From Climacium dendroides (taxonomy: Eukaryota > Streptophyta > Bryopsida > Hypnales > Climaciaceae), in NCBI GenBank assembly GCA_950106755.1, contig OX467091.1, positions 12,665,538-12,729,537 on the forward strand: DNA of 64,000 bases. The letters are read 5' to 3'. Of the stretch, positions 24,601-34,183 are shown in pieces; the stretch's first letter is position 1; every line of letters starts with the position of its first letter. The notes beneath the pieces are model-generated. The model made no database searches and was not told the DNA's origin. It saw only the letters and a list, made by a program, of their open reading frames with translations. A program made the translations under genes and the position numbers.

Positions 24601-26623
24601 CCCGAACTTCAGCCCGTGGACACCTCAGGAATTCCAGGTCTTGCACCTCATCTGCATGACGTTGAGCAAGCTATCAGAGATTTGATGGGTTCTCTGGAAC
24701 CTGGGAACCTGCCGGATGACGGATTCAGGTACTGGCAACATACACACGTCCTTCCAAGGAGGGAGAGGGGTACAAACCAGGGGCTTCTGCGTCGTAGCTT
24801 CGAGATTCTGAGACAACGTCACAATCTGCAACAAAGCAATCAACCCCGTCTTCCGGTGCCCGACCAGGAAGGATCTCGTCATGGGCCGTCCAGCTCCAGC
24901 CCCGAGGACATGCCAGCGCATGATCTACGTGATCAGGTAACAGCAATACGTAACTGCTACGAGCTTTTCTCCATAACATCCTTGTGTAGTGCATGTTGGG
25001 CTTTGCAGCCTTTTCTTCTCGCTGCAGCATTACTGAGGAATCTTAACTCGATCACAAATAATGTGAACAAGTGATATCAGCAATCGTAAGGCAAACTTTT
25101 AAAATCATGTGGCAGCTTTGAAAACTTTAGAACCACGCGGCATGTATTCCACTACGTACGGTAACACCTTTAGGACCATGAGTTACCATAAAGAAAGTTT
25201 GCTTTCAAATGATAGACTCAATATATTGGCGGAAGTGCGTCAAAGAAGAGAATTGTCAGAGGATCACTAAATCTTGGGTAGCGGCTTGGTTCTGTCTTGA
25301 ATAAGTAAGCACAAGGGAAGAGGAGAATTGATTTGAAGAATTTTACGTAACTTGTAGTGATTAGCATGTACCTCGATCAATTGTTTTCAAATGTGAGCAT
25401 CGAAATGGGGAATTTCGTTAAAATGGCGGCATTCCATGTGCCATTTTCAGACCGTCCGCTCTGAATTGTAAAAGTGAAATCTAGAATAGGTGTAGTTTTT
25501 AGGAATCTTAAACTTTTATAGATTTAAGAAATCTAAGACCACTGTAGATTTCAGATTGCTTGCTTTGAATTGTGAAAGAGACATCTAGCACGGGTATAGA
25601 TTTCAAACATCTAATAATGGTATAGATTTAAGACATGTACGACTTTTGTACACTTCAGACCGCCCGCTCTGAACTGTAAGAACTGCCAAAGTAGAATAAT
25701 TTCGCCATTTTAATGAAATTGCCCATCGAAGCATACAGTCCATACTCCATATAGTTACTCAGAAGATTCTCCATTTCAGCCAACACCGCAAGAACCTCAG
25801 GCAGGGACATCATCAAGAGGGACGACGAGACGGCGAAGGTTTCCAGACGATAACGAGGCAGCCAAGCATCACATGCTGTCCGAGAGACTGCGCAGGAGGA
25901 GACAAAAGGAGAATTTCGCAGCCTTGAGGAAACTGGTGCCCATCATTTCGAAGGTGAAAAGTCTTTAACATTTTCTGGAACTTCCCGTGGCTCTTCTCGC
26001 CCTCACCCTAACATGAAACAGATATAGTGAATTCAATACACCTCAGAGAACAACATGCGTTGCTTTTTGTTTTCTCTTGGCAACAACTGAGGTACCTGCA
26101 CCTGTTGTAATTGTGACCCCTTTCCGAAAACCACCCTCTGCAGATTCTTGCCCAAAATGTACTGCCTCTATTCATGCATGAGCGTGTAGGTTCACTTTTG
26201 GGTACACCTATTTTCACCACTTTGAAAATTCATAGTTTGTTCACATGGAATCCAAAAAATGTAGAAGAGTGAAAGAGAATCTACAATACTCATTTGACTT
26301 CTAACAACTTGAAGATCCAACAAAGGTCAGATGCTTCTTCGCAATCCCATGGTTTTAAGAACTAATCTTCCATATCGTTTCCTTGCAATGAACAGAACGA
26401 CAAAGCTTCCATTCTGGACGACGCGATTATCTACATCAAGGACCTGCAAGTACAAATTCAAAATACACAAGCAGGTCGAGCTGAATTGCAAAGCCGGTAC
26501 GAGACCTTGAAATCGTCTCACCTGGAGCTGCAGGAACGAAACAAGCAACTGGAATCGGCTCTGGTGGCAGCCGCCAGCAGCAGTGGACAAGCCAGTTCTA
26601 TTCTTCCGCCTCCACCTTTTTAA
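21644..26623 (+). CDS. bHLH transcription factor with bHLH-MYC_N domain, nine exons
   Basis: Nine exons join in frame with GT-AG introns: 21644-21783, 22151-22270, 22879-22993, 23175-23231, 23500-23681, 23980-24327, 24582-24936, 25780-25953, 26396-26623, giving 572 aa. Residues 1-125 form a bHLH-MYC_N domain (HWSYVAFWSF, ILEWTEGHFSG, ERARIE then TAVYIPLAE). The bHLH domain, split by the last intron, has the H-E-R DNA-contact pattern in HHMLSERLRRR, so E-box binding is expected; helix two reads NDKASILDDAIIYIKDLQ, followed by a short leucine-rich coiled coil and a Pro-rich end. This order matches the MYC / GL3-TT8 (III d-f) superclade; the exact subgroup is uncertain. These proteins are nuclear regulators, often working with R2R3-MYB partners. 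The start at 21644 gives MSYGTSSG and precedes the domain directly. The acceptor at 24582 is the least certain junction: nearer AGs put a stop in frame. Intron 7 carries a MITE, intron 2 a hairpin. Confidence 0.88.
22458..22596. repeat. Intronic inverted repeat, about 45-bp arms
   Basis: In intron 2 of the bHLH gene, GATCTGTAATTGACCTAAAA and CAAGCTTTGATG (22463-22503) pair with CATCAAAGCTT and TTTTAGGTCAATTACAGATC (22551-22592), separated by a loop of about 48 bases. Two small indels interrupt the pairing. The transcript could fold into a hairpin; it may be a small foldback element. Confidence 0.85.
25405..25726. mobile_element. MITE, ATGGGGAATTTC family, copy 2, inside a bHLH intron
   Basis: Inverted ends ATGGGGAATTTCG and CGCCATTTTAATGAAATTG...CCCAT are flanked by CGAA on both sides (25401-25404 and 25727-25730). 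It lies in intron 7 of the bHLH gene, about 50 bp before exon 8. The internal region repeats ATTTCAGA/CCGTCCGCTCTGAA phrases two to three times. Confidence 0.82.
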
Positions 26624-27404
26624 TGGGCAGTGAGTGTTCCGTTTATACATTATTAATTGCAAATGAATTAGTATGACTTTGAATTAGCAAAATAGGCAAC
26701 ATGATTATGTTTGAGATGATTCTTTTATGAATTGGAATAGCTTTGAATGAGCAATTGGGCAACATTACGTTTGCAATGAATTGCATGACTCCGAATTAGC
26801 TAGCGACTTCGTAGCATTCTGATAGCAATTTTCAGGAGCTTGAACAGAGATTACGAAGACGAGCATTCAGAAGTAGGATGATCGAGGTCACTGAGAACAG
26901 TACGTTGCGAGGACATTCAAGATCATTGTGATGATCACGAGATTTGGAAGTGACCTTCTTCCAAGGAATTCTATATTGTGTAAAGTCCACAAAGTTATCA
27001 TGATTTCAGCTCAAGATGATTCCACAGAATCCATGTCAGTACTGTTTTGGCATCACACATTGCAAGTCTCTCATGTCTACTATCATAACTTTTTGAAGTA
27101 TAGAGCTCATGGATATTGAAATTTAAAAGAAAGATCCATTGAAACCTTTCCGTTGAACTTTATAATTTTCGAAATCTAAAACGTTCGTAGAGAACACAAC
27201 ACTGACAGTCTTTCTCGATGAGAACAGTATTATCGTCTCAAGGTCGAACAGAGCGGATGAACTGTTCTAATGAATGAATTAACTCTTCAACTTCCGTCAA
27301 CTATTCATCCAGTTACAAAAATTCAACTGACTGCACTGCGCGCCATTCCAGCATCCCGCACACAAGAGCTACTCGTCGATTCCCAACGAATTGATAAAAT
27401 AAAT
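26624..27404. other. Intergenic: bHLH 3' flank
   Basis: Directly after the stop codon, 26640-26800 contains three loosely repeated phrases (AATTGCAAATGAATTAG..., GACTTTGAATTAGC...). No canonical AATAAA is evident close to the stop. No other gene is visible. Confidence 0.35.
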
Positions 27405-28090
27405 ACAACTAAGGTAGCATTGAAGGTGGAGGCAACAAGGTAAACATCAATAGACGCCGGGAAATTAAGAAAATTATCAAAAATAGATGAAATCTCTCTT
27501 GAATCTCGTAGAATCTCTCTGCGATTGACAACCCAACCCAAAATTCTTCTACAGCCTGGGACAAACTCTCCACAAAAAAAAAAATTCAAGGAATATCATT
27601 CGAACCTTCAATCTCACGATCTAAGAATCAACTGGCGGCCATCTTCTTTTGGAACAACTCTTGCAACAGTCTGCTCGGCATTGGAGCCTCACGCATACTA
27701 GATCTGCTCTTTGATCTCCAGCAAGTTCACAATTTGAATACAAAGGAGGCATTTTGGAATGGAATATGGATGCAACAAGGTAAAAAAAGATCGCTCAGCA
27801 GACTCCAGGAAATAACGAAAACCATCAAAAATACATGGAATCTATCTTGAATCGCATAGAATCTCTCTGCGATTAACGACCCAAACCCAAACTCTTCACA
27901 CAGAACCAATTCAATGATTTACACGAACTGGAACCTTCAACCTCATGATGCATGGAAGTCTCAACGAGCGGCCATCTTCTTCTGGAAGAACAACTCCGGC
28001 AACAACGTGCTCTGCTCCACATTCGAGCACCTCGCGTACAAGATCTGCTCATTAATCTCCAGCAAGTTCAAGACATGAATGCAAACCACA
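27405..28090. repeat. Tandem duplication of the SAM gene 3' end, about 340-bp unit
   Basis: Unit one (about 27405-27745) and unit two (about 27740-28090) share phrases such as GCAACAAGGTAAA, AGAATCTCTCTGCGATT, GCGGCCATCTTCTT and GATCTCCAGCAAGTTCA. Unit two contains the true last codons of the SAM-domain gene (stop at 27961-27963). In unit one the equivalent - strand peptide begins LEIKEQI, then meets stops and a frameshift, so it is a dead copy of the C-terminus plus 3' flank. Confidence 0.85.
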
Positions 28091-29562
28091 ATCGCATCCC
28101 CCACCACTTCACTCTCCACATCACCAAACTCCACTTGCAACAACATGTTCGGCGCATCCAAGTCATTACTGACATTATCCGGATCCCTCCAAGTCCCCGC
28201 AGCTCCGACTTCCGTGACTGCCTGGAAGAAGTTGAACGGAAAGGCTTTCTTCCCTGGAACTGTGATCACCAGCAGTTCCCTTTGAGTTCGTTGGAGGTGC
28301 ACATTGGCGCTCTCGTCACCGAACAAGCATGCCCACAATAGGTCCTTCGCCTCGCCCAGGAGCTTGATGCCTGTGGGTGTGCGGTAAGACTCCTTGATTA
28401 AGACTAAGCCTTGTTCAGGGGCCGTGGGCTTCAAGTAGCCTTTTCGTATTAGAGAGTCACGGTCGCTGGGCCAGATTTGCTTCATCCATTGCAGGAGACG
28501 GTCTTCGTTTACAGGTGAGGATTTTTGTAAGCGCTCGATGATAGCGGACTGAGCTTCGGCCGCGATGGCTTTTACTTCCTTGGCACGGTTGGTGTGTACG
28601 TGGTGCTGCAAGTAGACCTGCGTGATAGGCATATATATACTGTAAATACTGTTTCTTCAGTAGAAGCTGAAGCTGTGAGTTTCAAGCTCTAAAAACTACA
28701 GTACTACAACAGGAAGTAGCAACACATTATCGATCAGTTATTGTTTGCAATGGTTTTGTAGTACGTGGTTTTGCCTTCAACTCGTGAATGGAACGTCGAT
28801 TTCGTTATATTGGCGATATTCCATCACTTTGTCACTTTTCAGGGTGACCCTAAACCCTAAAGTCCAAAGTCCATACTCGTCCTAGATGTGAGACCTTTAA
28901 GTACACATGCATCTGTCACAATTCTTGATGTCAGAATCGCACCAATTTAATGAAATTGACGTTGTGGTCTATTGCACACCATTGCGAAATTAAGTGCTGC
29001 AAACTTATTGCAGAGGTCTTGGGTATGGATGGCCGGGAACGAATGCATGTATCTATCCAAAAACTGCTGCAATCTTGAAAAGTTGCAAATGCATTGCACA
29101 ATGCTGTACTAACCCATTGCAAAAGTTTTAAGAGGTTTCTGGCGGTCATAGCTAGCCAAAAACTATTGCAATCACAGCCTTCTGTGATTGTGCTAGAATA
29201 GGATCGACTCTCTCGTGTCCAAAGCATAAAAGCATTTATAACTAGGAATTTCAAGTGTTGAAAGCTGTAATTAAAACTAGCTAGCTCGGGTTAGGATAGT
29301 TATGTGGTTGATTTTTTCAGTCATGCGACTCAGAATAGGACGGTTTTCACGTACTGGAATCTGTTGTTTCAAGGTACGAGTATAAGGTTACCTTCTTCTT
29401 TTGCAGCATGTGTAGACGGTCTTTTGCGTTGTTGATTCCAACACTGCTCAGAAGTTCATGGTTGAAAAGGACCAGATCATTCTCTTCGAGGTTGTTGTCC
29501 TTGAGCAGTTTGGCGTATTTTTGTAACTTGATGTCGGCTAACCACGAGTTCCAAAACTCCAT
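27961..29562 (-). CDS. SAM-domain protein with an unrecognised C-terminal domain, two exons
   Basis: Exon 1 (29562-29392) and exon 2 (28617-27961) join in phase 0 across a 774-bp GT-AG intron and encode 275 aa. Residues 1-57 look like a sterile alpha motif: MEFWNSWLADIKLQKYA, NLEENDLVLFNHELLSSVGI, NNAKDRLHMLQKKK, with the usual pattern of a helix, an acidic turn, L-L-x-x-G-I and a final basic helix. SAM domains mediate protein-protein or RNA contacts. The remaining ~218 residues (WMKQIWPSDRDSLIRKGYL, GIKLLGEAKDLLWACLFGDE, FFQKKMAAR at the end) belong to no family I recognise and have no signal peptide or membrane segment. The exon 2 ATG at 28632 lies in the intron end, so the SAM exon start is preferred. 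The gene is head-to-head with nothing; its 3' end faces the bHLH gene 1.3 kb away. Confidence 0.72.
28792..28963. mobile_element. MITE, diverged member of the ATGGGGAATTTC family
   Basis: Ends AACGTCGATTTCGTTATATT and AATTTAATGAAATTGACGTT are inverted copies of each other and resemble the ATTTCATTAAAATGGC ends of the other members. It sits in the SAM gene intron. The element contains ATATTCCATCACTTTGTCAC, comparable to GGAATATCGCCATT elsewhere in the family. Confidence 0.5.
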
Positions 29563-30722
29563 TGCTGATTACCTGCAAGCGACAATCAACATTGGTTGAA
29601 TTCCGGCCACCTCAGATTCCAGCTAGGATTGCGAACGTGTGAGTGGGAACACAAGAACAAACAATGAAGTGCGAGCGACCTCACATAAGGCCAGGCGGAA
29701 ACGGAACTTAACACACGTTACTGGTAGATAAAAAAGATCTGAGCATGCATCAATGTCTAGCAGAATCTTCCCGAGAATTCAGCAGCGCGTCACAGAGAGA
29801 GAAAGCTCAAACAATCGTTGGCATCTTGAAAGTCTGTTCTAATCATTTCATGCGTCTTCATACGACATTCATGCTTACGAAGTTCCGGACCGATTTCCTT
29901 AGCTTCTGATTGCTGTATCAATCTCAAACTTAAGAATTAGACTGGATACATACATTATTAGAAATTGTGAGGAAGTGTAAGTCCAATCCCTGTGTTTCAC
30001 CAGGCAACTACACAACGCAGCAAGTTTCAAAGTAAACATCAACATCAACAACATCACTGGCTACACAATGCAGTCAATGATTAAAACACCGAACGCGTTT
30101 TCTCTGGATCTGGAGTGCCTGATCGAGAGAGTTGAACACTTTTCGATCGCCTGGTTTGGCAAACATGGTCTTGCATTGTAACAAAACAAAGGAGGGAGCT
30201 TCAAGTTCCCTTCCGAATTCAAAGGTTCTAAATGACGCAAAAGTCGCAAGGTGGTGCAGAGGCCTAAGAACATACCGAATTCTGAGACTGATAGTAGAGA
30301 GCTTGGCTTGTAGAAGTCGGAGTTGCAGCGGGAGCAGATCAGAGCGCGAGCAAGCTAGAGTAGCACGAGCCGCAGTGGCAGCAGGAGCGCGAGCCAGACG
30401 AGCAGGAGCCGGAACGGTAGCAGGAGCACGAGGACCACGAGCTAGGAACACGAGCATTCCAAGCAGGGGCAGCGCTTTCAACTATATGTCAGAATCCAGT
30501 CAGCCGCTGACTCCTGTGTACGTTTTGTTACAAGATCATGTCAATCATCATTGCTCGCACTGTAAGGGTTCCATTGGTTGCAGGTCCTATCAATATCTTC
30601 ACATTAGAGGAAATCTGGACTCTGTAGAGGGCCATTTGACTCTGGTTAGTAGTGCAAATATAGGGAAATAAATTTTTTAAATTCAAATTGGAATATGGGC
30701 AATCACATGATACATGATTTTT

Positions 30723-30773
<51 letters not shown>

Positions 30774-30855
30774 TTGGGTATTTGCACTGCTGGCGAGAGT
30801 CAATCGGTCCGGTAGAGAGCCCAGATTTTCTCTAATAATGTGTAACAAAGCAAAG
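29563..30855. other. SAM gene upstream region, GC-rich low-complexity tract and AT microsatellite
   Basis: 29563-30050 is the likely promoter/leader of the SAM gene on the - strand. 30300-30480 is a GC-rich run of diverged GCAGGAGC/GCACGAGC units, open in both directions (30132-30671 +, 30481-30074 -) with Ala/Arg-rich peptides; I regard both as repeat-driven. A pure AT microsatellite lies at 30727-30766. Confidence 0.45.
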
Positions 30856-30958
30856 ATGGTCAATTTCATTGAAATGGCGGTGATTTTTTTGTGCCATTTT
30901 CCATACTCCGTGTGCCATTTTAATGGAATGTTGCCGCCATTTTAACGAAATTGCCCAT
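30856..30958. mobile_element. MITE, ATGGGGAATTTC family, short copy
   Basis: 103-bp member with ends ATGGTCAATTTCATTGAAAT and TTTTAACGAAATTGCCCAT, flanked by AAAG on both sides (30852-30855, 30959-30962). The middle repeats GTGCCATTTT twice. Confidence 0.8.
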
Positions 30959-32520
30959 AAAGGCTTTTGAACATGAACTTGTCAGGTTTCAACCGCTAGC
31001 CCAGGATTTTGTTTTCGCTTTCGTGCTCCTGCTCGCCGGTGTCGCCTCACTTGCCTGTGCTGCTGCTCGCGCCCGCCGCGGTTCCAGTGCTCCTCTCTTC
31101 ACTACAACTAGCTTAGTTGCTCGATCGATCTCCAACCCAGTTGACATATGTGCTCCCAGCTGAAGCTCTATGAACTTGAGCTAACTAATTAGCGACAAGT
31201 ACGAACGAAGGCCTCAACGCCGACTGGAAGCTGAATGACGGAGCAGCAACAAGCGTAGCAGGAACCAGTTTTTCAGAAGCTTGGTCCACTTTGAACGTAC
31301 ACAGAACGTGCAAGTCAGATTAGTTACGTCTCCGGCACAAGCCCCAGAAAATCCGCCCGGACCCTGCCATCTCTGCTGCGGTGCGCTTGGATTCCTTCAT
31401 ATTGCAACGCAACATCCTTTCAGCGTTTGCAGGTCTAGTGTCTTTCCCGCTCCTCACGTGTTTTATTTTCTTTCTGCTCTTCGCGTGGAGTTGCTCTTGC
31501 TTGCTTTTGTGCGCTTCGCCGATTCCCCTGACTAGCTGCGAAGTGCGATCCGGGGTAGTTGTAATTCCGTGACGAAAGCCGATGAGCTTGTGGTCGGGGA
31601 AATTGAAGATGCCCTCCTCTTTCCCGAGAAATTCATTGCTGTGGGCTGTGGCAGCATTGTTGCAATACAGACTGTATTACTTAACAGTCTAATATTGTTG
31701 CAAACTGCAACAGTTCTACTTACAGTCAAAAATTGCAATATTGATGCAATTTTGTAGAGGTATAAAATTTGAATACAAACAAGATACTTTCAATAATAAT
31801 ATTTATATTATATTCAAGTTATAAATTGATCTGTTGCAAATGAATCTACATTTCACATTTGTAGCTGTATTGTTAGTGATATTTTTCAATATTGCAACAC
31901 TACTGTAACAGATCTAAAAGTTCCAGAAGTCAGCATTTTGATAGTCTTGCTGTCATACATTGAAAATATTTTCAATTATACAAAAGGGCTGAATTTGTCC
32001 ATTTTGAATGTATAAATGTAGTAGATTGCAAGTAGTTGTAAATGTACAAAGGAATTACATGTTGTAGTATTTAAAGCTAAATTTTGTTTAATAGGTCCAC
32101 AAGTACATATGGACTAGATAGCTCACCTTCTAAAATGTACATTGTCGGTACATTGTTGAAGGCTATGAAAAAGCAGCATGCACAAATAGTGTACATTTTA
32201 GGACGTGGATCATTTTAGAGCATGAGCGCTTCTAGAACCCCCTACTTTAGTAGCATTGTAAAGTGGCTGTGAACATGATACATGCAATTGCAACTACTAA
32301 AATTAGTAGTTGTAGCAAAGAAAAATGCCCTTTACGATTTAGGATAAAGAATTTTTTTATAATTATTATGTCAAAGTCTACATGATCCTACATTGCCCAC
32401 TACCTTCAAACAAATTGCAAGAAGGGCAATAGGGTTTGTAACACCATTCATGCGAATCTCCATGACATCTCTGTACTATTTCTTCAAGGATTTGCCCCTC
32501 ATAGTCAAAAGTTTTGGGCG
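30959..32520. other. Intergenic, GC-rich to 31.6 kb then AT-rich
   Basis: 30959-31620 is GC-rich with several short frames on the + strand, including one starting VTKADELVVGEIEDALLFPE at 31569, which has a protein-like look but no family match and no splice partner I can find. It could be a lost first exon or leader. From 31640 the sequence turns AT-rich with many TTGCAA strings, similar to 34600-34980. Confidence 0.3.
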
Positions 32521-32525
32521 TTTTT

Positions 32526-32581
32526 ATTAGTTGTGACTAATGTGACTAATGCCCGTTTAAGCATTAGTCACATTAGTCACA
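32526..32581. repeat. Perfect short palindrome, 22-bp arms
   Basis: TTGTGACTAATGTGACTAAT (then GC) is followed after an 8-base loop by its exact reverse complement. Each arm itself holds a tandem TGACTAATG. It could form a cruciform or a small hairpin RNA. Confidence 0.9.
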
Positions 32582-32949
32582 ATTACCCAAATCTCTTGCA
32601 ATACATGAATTTTGTATTTGGAAAATGTACAAGATAAATCCACACTCACAATGAGTCCTAAGCAAGCATCTTGGCATATGAAATTTGACATACAAAGGTC
32701 AATTCTTATTTACTTTTTAATTAGGAAATAAAACAATCAAAAAATGAAGAAGAAATCTAAAAGTGTCCAATGCTCCCACAAATTGGCATACACGTGTCTT
32801 ATATAGCATGCAACATACATGTAAATTTTCCAAGGATTTTTCCCTTATAGTTAAAGTATCCCAAAATATTTTTTCCATGTACAATGCTAAATTAGTAAAT
32901 TCTTAGTCATTATTTCTTCCAACCAAAAAATCTCTTGCTTAAATTGCTG

Positions 32950-34183
32950 GAGTATGTTCTAAAATTTAATGTAGAAAAACTTCATAATATTTAAATTCTA
33001 ATATACATAGACATTTGGGGCATCTTACTACAAATGGAATGAATTTATTTTTTGTTTGAAATTTTCATGGAACAAGGAGACGAGGAATAGCTAGAAGTCG
33101 CAAGAACTTTCATAACTTTTTACTATATGGCTAAAAAGTTATTGTATGATATGTAGTTTTTAATCCCTAGGTGGGCATTTGAACTAATCAAATCACTTTT
33201 CTAAGGAAAAAATTGAAATTGCTAATGAAGATTTGTATATACGTGAAATCTTTTTAATCATTCTATTTTGATCAATAAGATGAAAGTTATGAGCAATTTT
33301 AGTTTGAGGGCAATTATGGATTCTCTACTATAAGATAAACTTTGAAGTCTTTTATTTAATTCAACTTTCAATATGTTTTGAAAAAAATAAAATCATAGGA
33401 TACAGATTCCATATTAAAACATTGCAACCATTGAAATTGGTATTTTTCAATTCCATAACTAATTCTTCACAAATTATTATTTTAAGCCATTCTTTATTTA
33501 TTTCTACTTACATTATTTAACCAATAGTTGTACAATTCCAAATGATCTATAATTTTTCAAGCATATAGCCAACTTGCCTTCAAGATTGAATTCAAAGAAG
33601 CACCACCGACATGGACACTTTTTTATAAGAAAATGAGTCCTTGTGAAGTGCAACTGCCCTATTTTTTATGTACACTAAAATTGGTAAATAGTATTGGGTA
33701 ATAATTAGTGTTATTCCCTATTTTTTACCCCCAACACTATTTACCCTAAACCTTGTTTTTTACCCCAACACTATATTTTGTTCCCATCTAACACTAAATG
33801 CACTCTTGTAGAAATGTTGAAATGACCAAATTTTACTATAGAGGTAAAATAGTGTTAGAATGGGTAAATAATGTTCTAACACTAACCTTGCAAATCACAG
33901 TTAGTGTTATTGTTGACAATTATTGTAGCCAACACTATTGACCAATTTTAGTGTAGTAAAACAAAAAAGGATTTTTGTCAATGTAAACGTAAATATGTTG
34001 CAATCCACATGGTGGAAATTTCTGAATCTTTTTCTACATCTTTTAAAAGCAACTTACTACAAAATCCTACAATTACATATGTCCAAAATTAATTTTTTTT
34101 CTGCAATGTAGGACTTGTATAGGAAATGGCATTGTTAGAGAGTTTTTGGAAAACATAGTAAAAAATCTTCAAGGGTTAAATAC
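32950..34183. mobile_element. piggyBac-type non-autonomous element, with a nested MITE
   Basis: Shares ordered phrases with 53913-54864: AAAAGTTATTGTATGATATGTAGTTTT, GATGAAAGTTATGAG, TTCTCTACT...ATAAACTT, ATTAAAACATT, and near the end TTGCAATC...GAAATTTCTG and CTACAATTA. The right end reads CTTCAAGGGTTAA (TTAA at about 34175). The left end is degraded. The 281-bp MITE at 33673-33953 is inserted within it. Confidence 0.6.
33673..33953. mobile_element. TA-flanked MITE, CACTAAAATTGG family, short copy
   Basis: Ends CACTAAAATTGG and CCAATTTTAGTG with flanking TA (33671-33672, 33954-33955). It has the ACACTATTTACC and TAGTGTTAGA phrases of the copy at 8340-8849 but not the internal minisatellite. 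It interrupts a piggyBac-type element, so it inserted later. Confidence 0.85.

Noticed and set aside
30074..30671. Two long Ala/Arg-rich frames on opposite strands
   Set aside because: Both come from GC-rich GCAGGAGC-type low-complexity DNA; mutual overlap on opposite strands and no motif.
31569..31757. Possible short gene beginning VTKADELVVGEIEDALL
   Set aside because: Starts without ATG, runs into hydrophobic AT-rich translation, and has no recognisable splice or family support.
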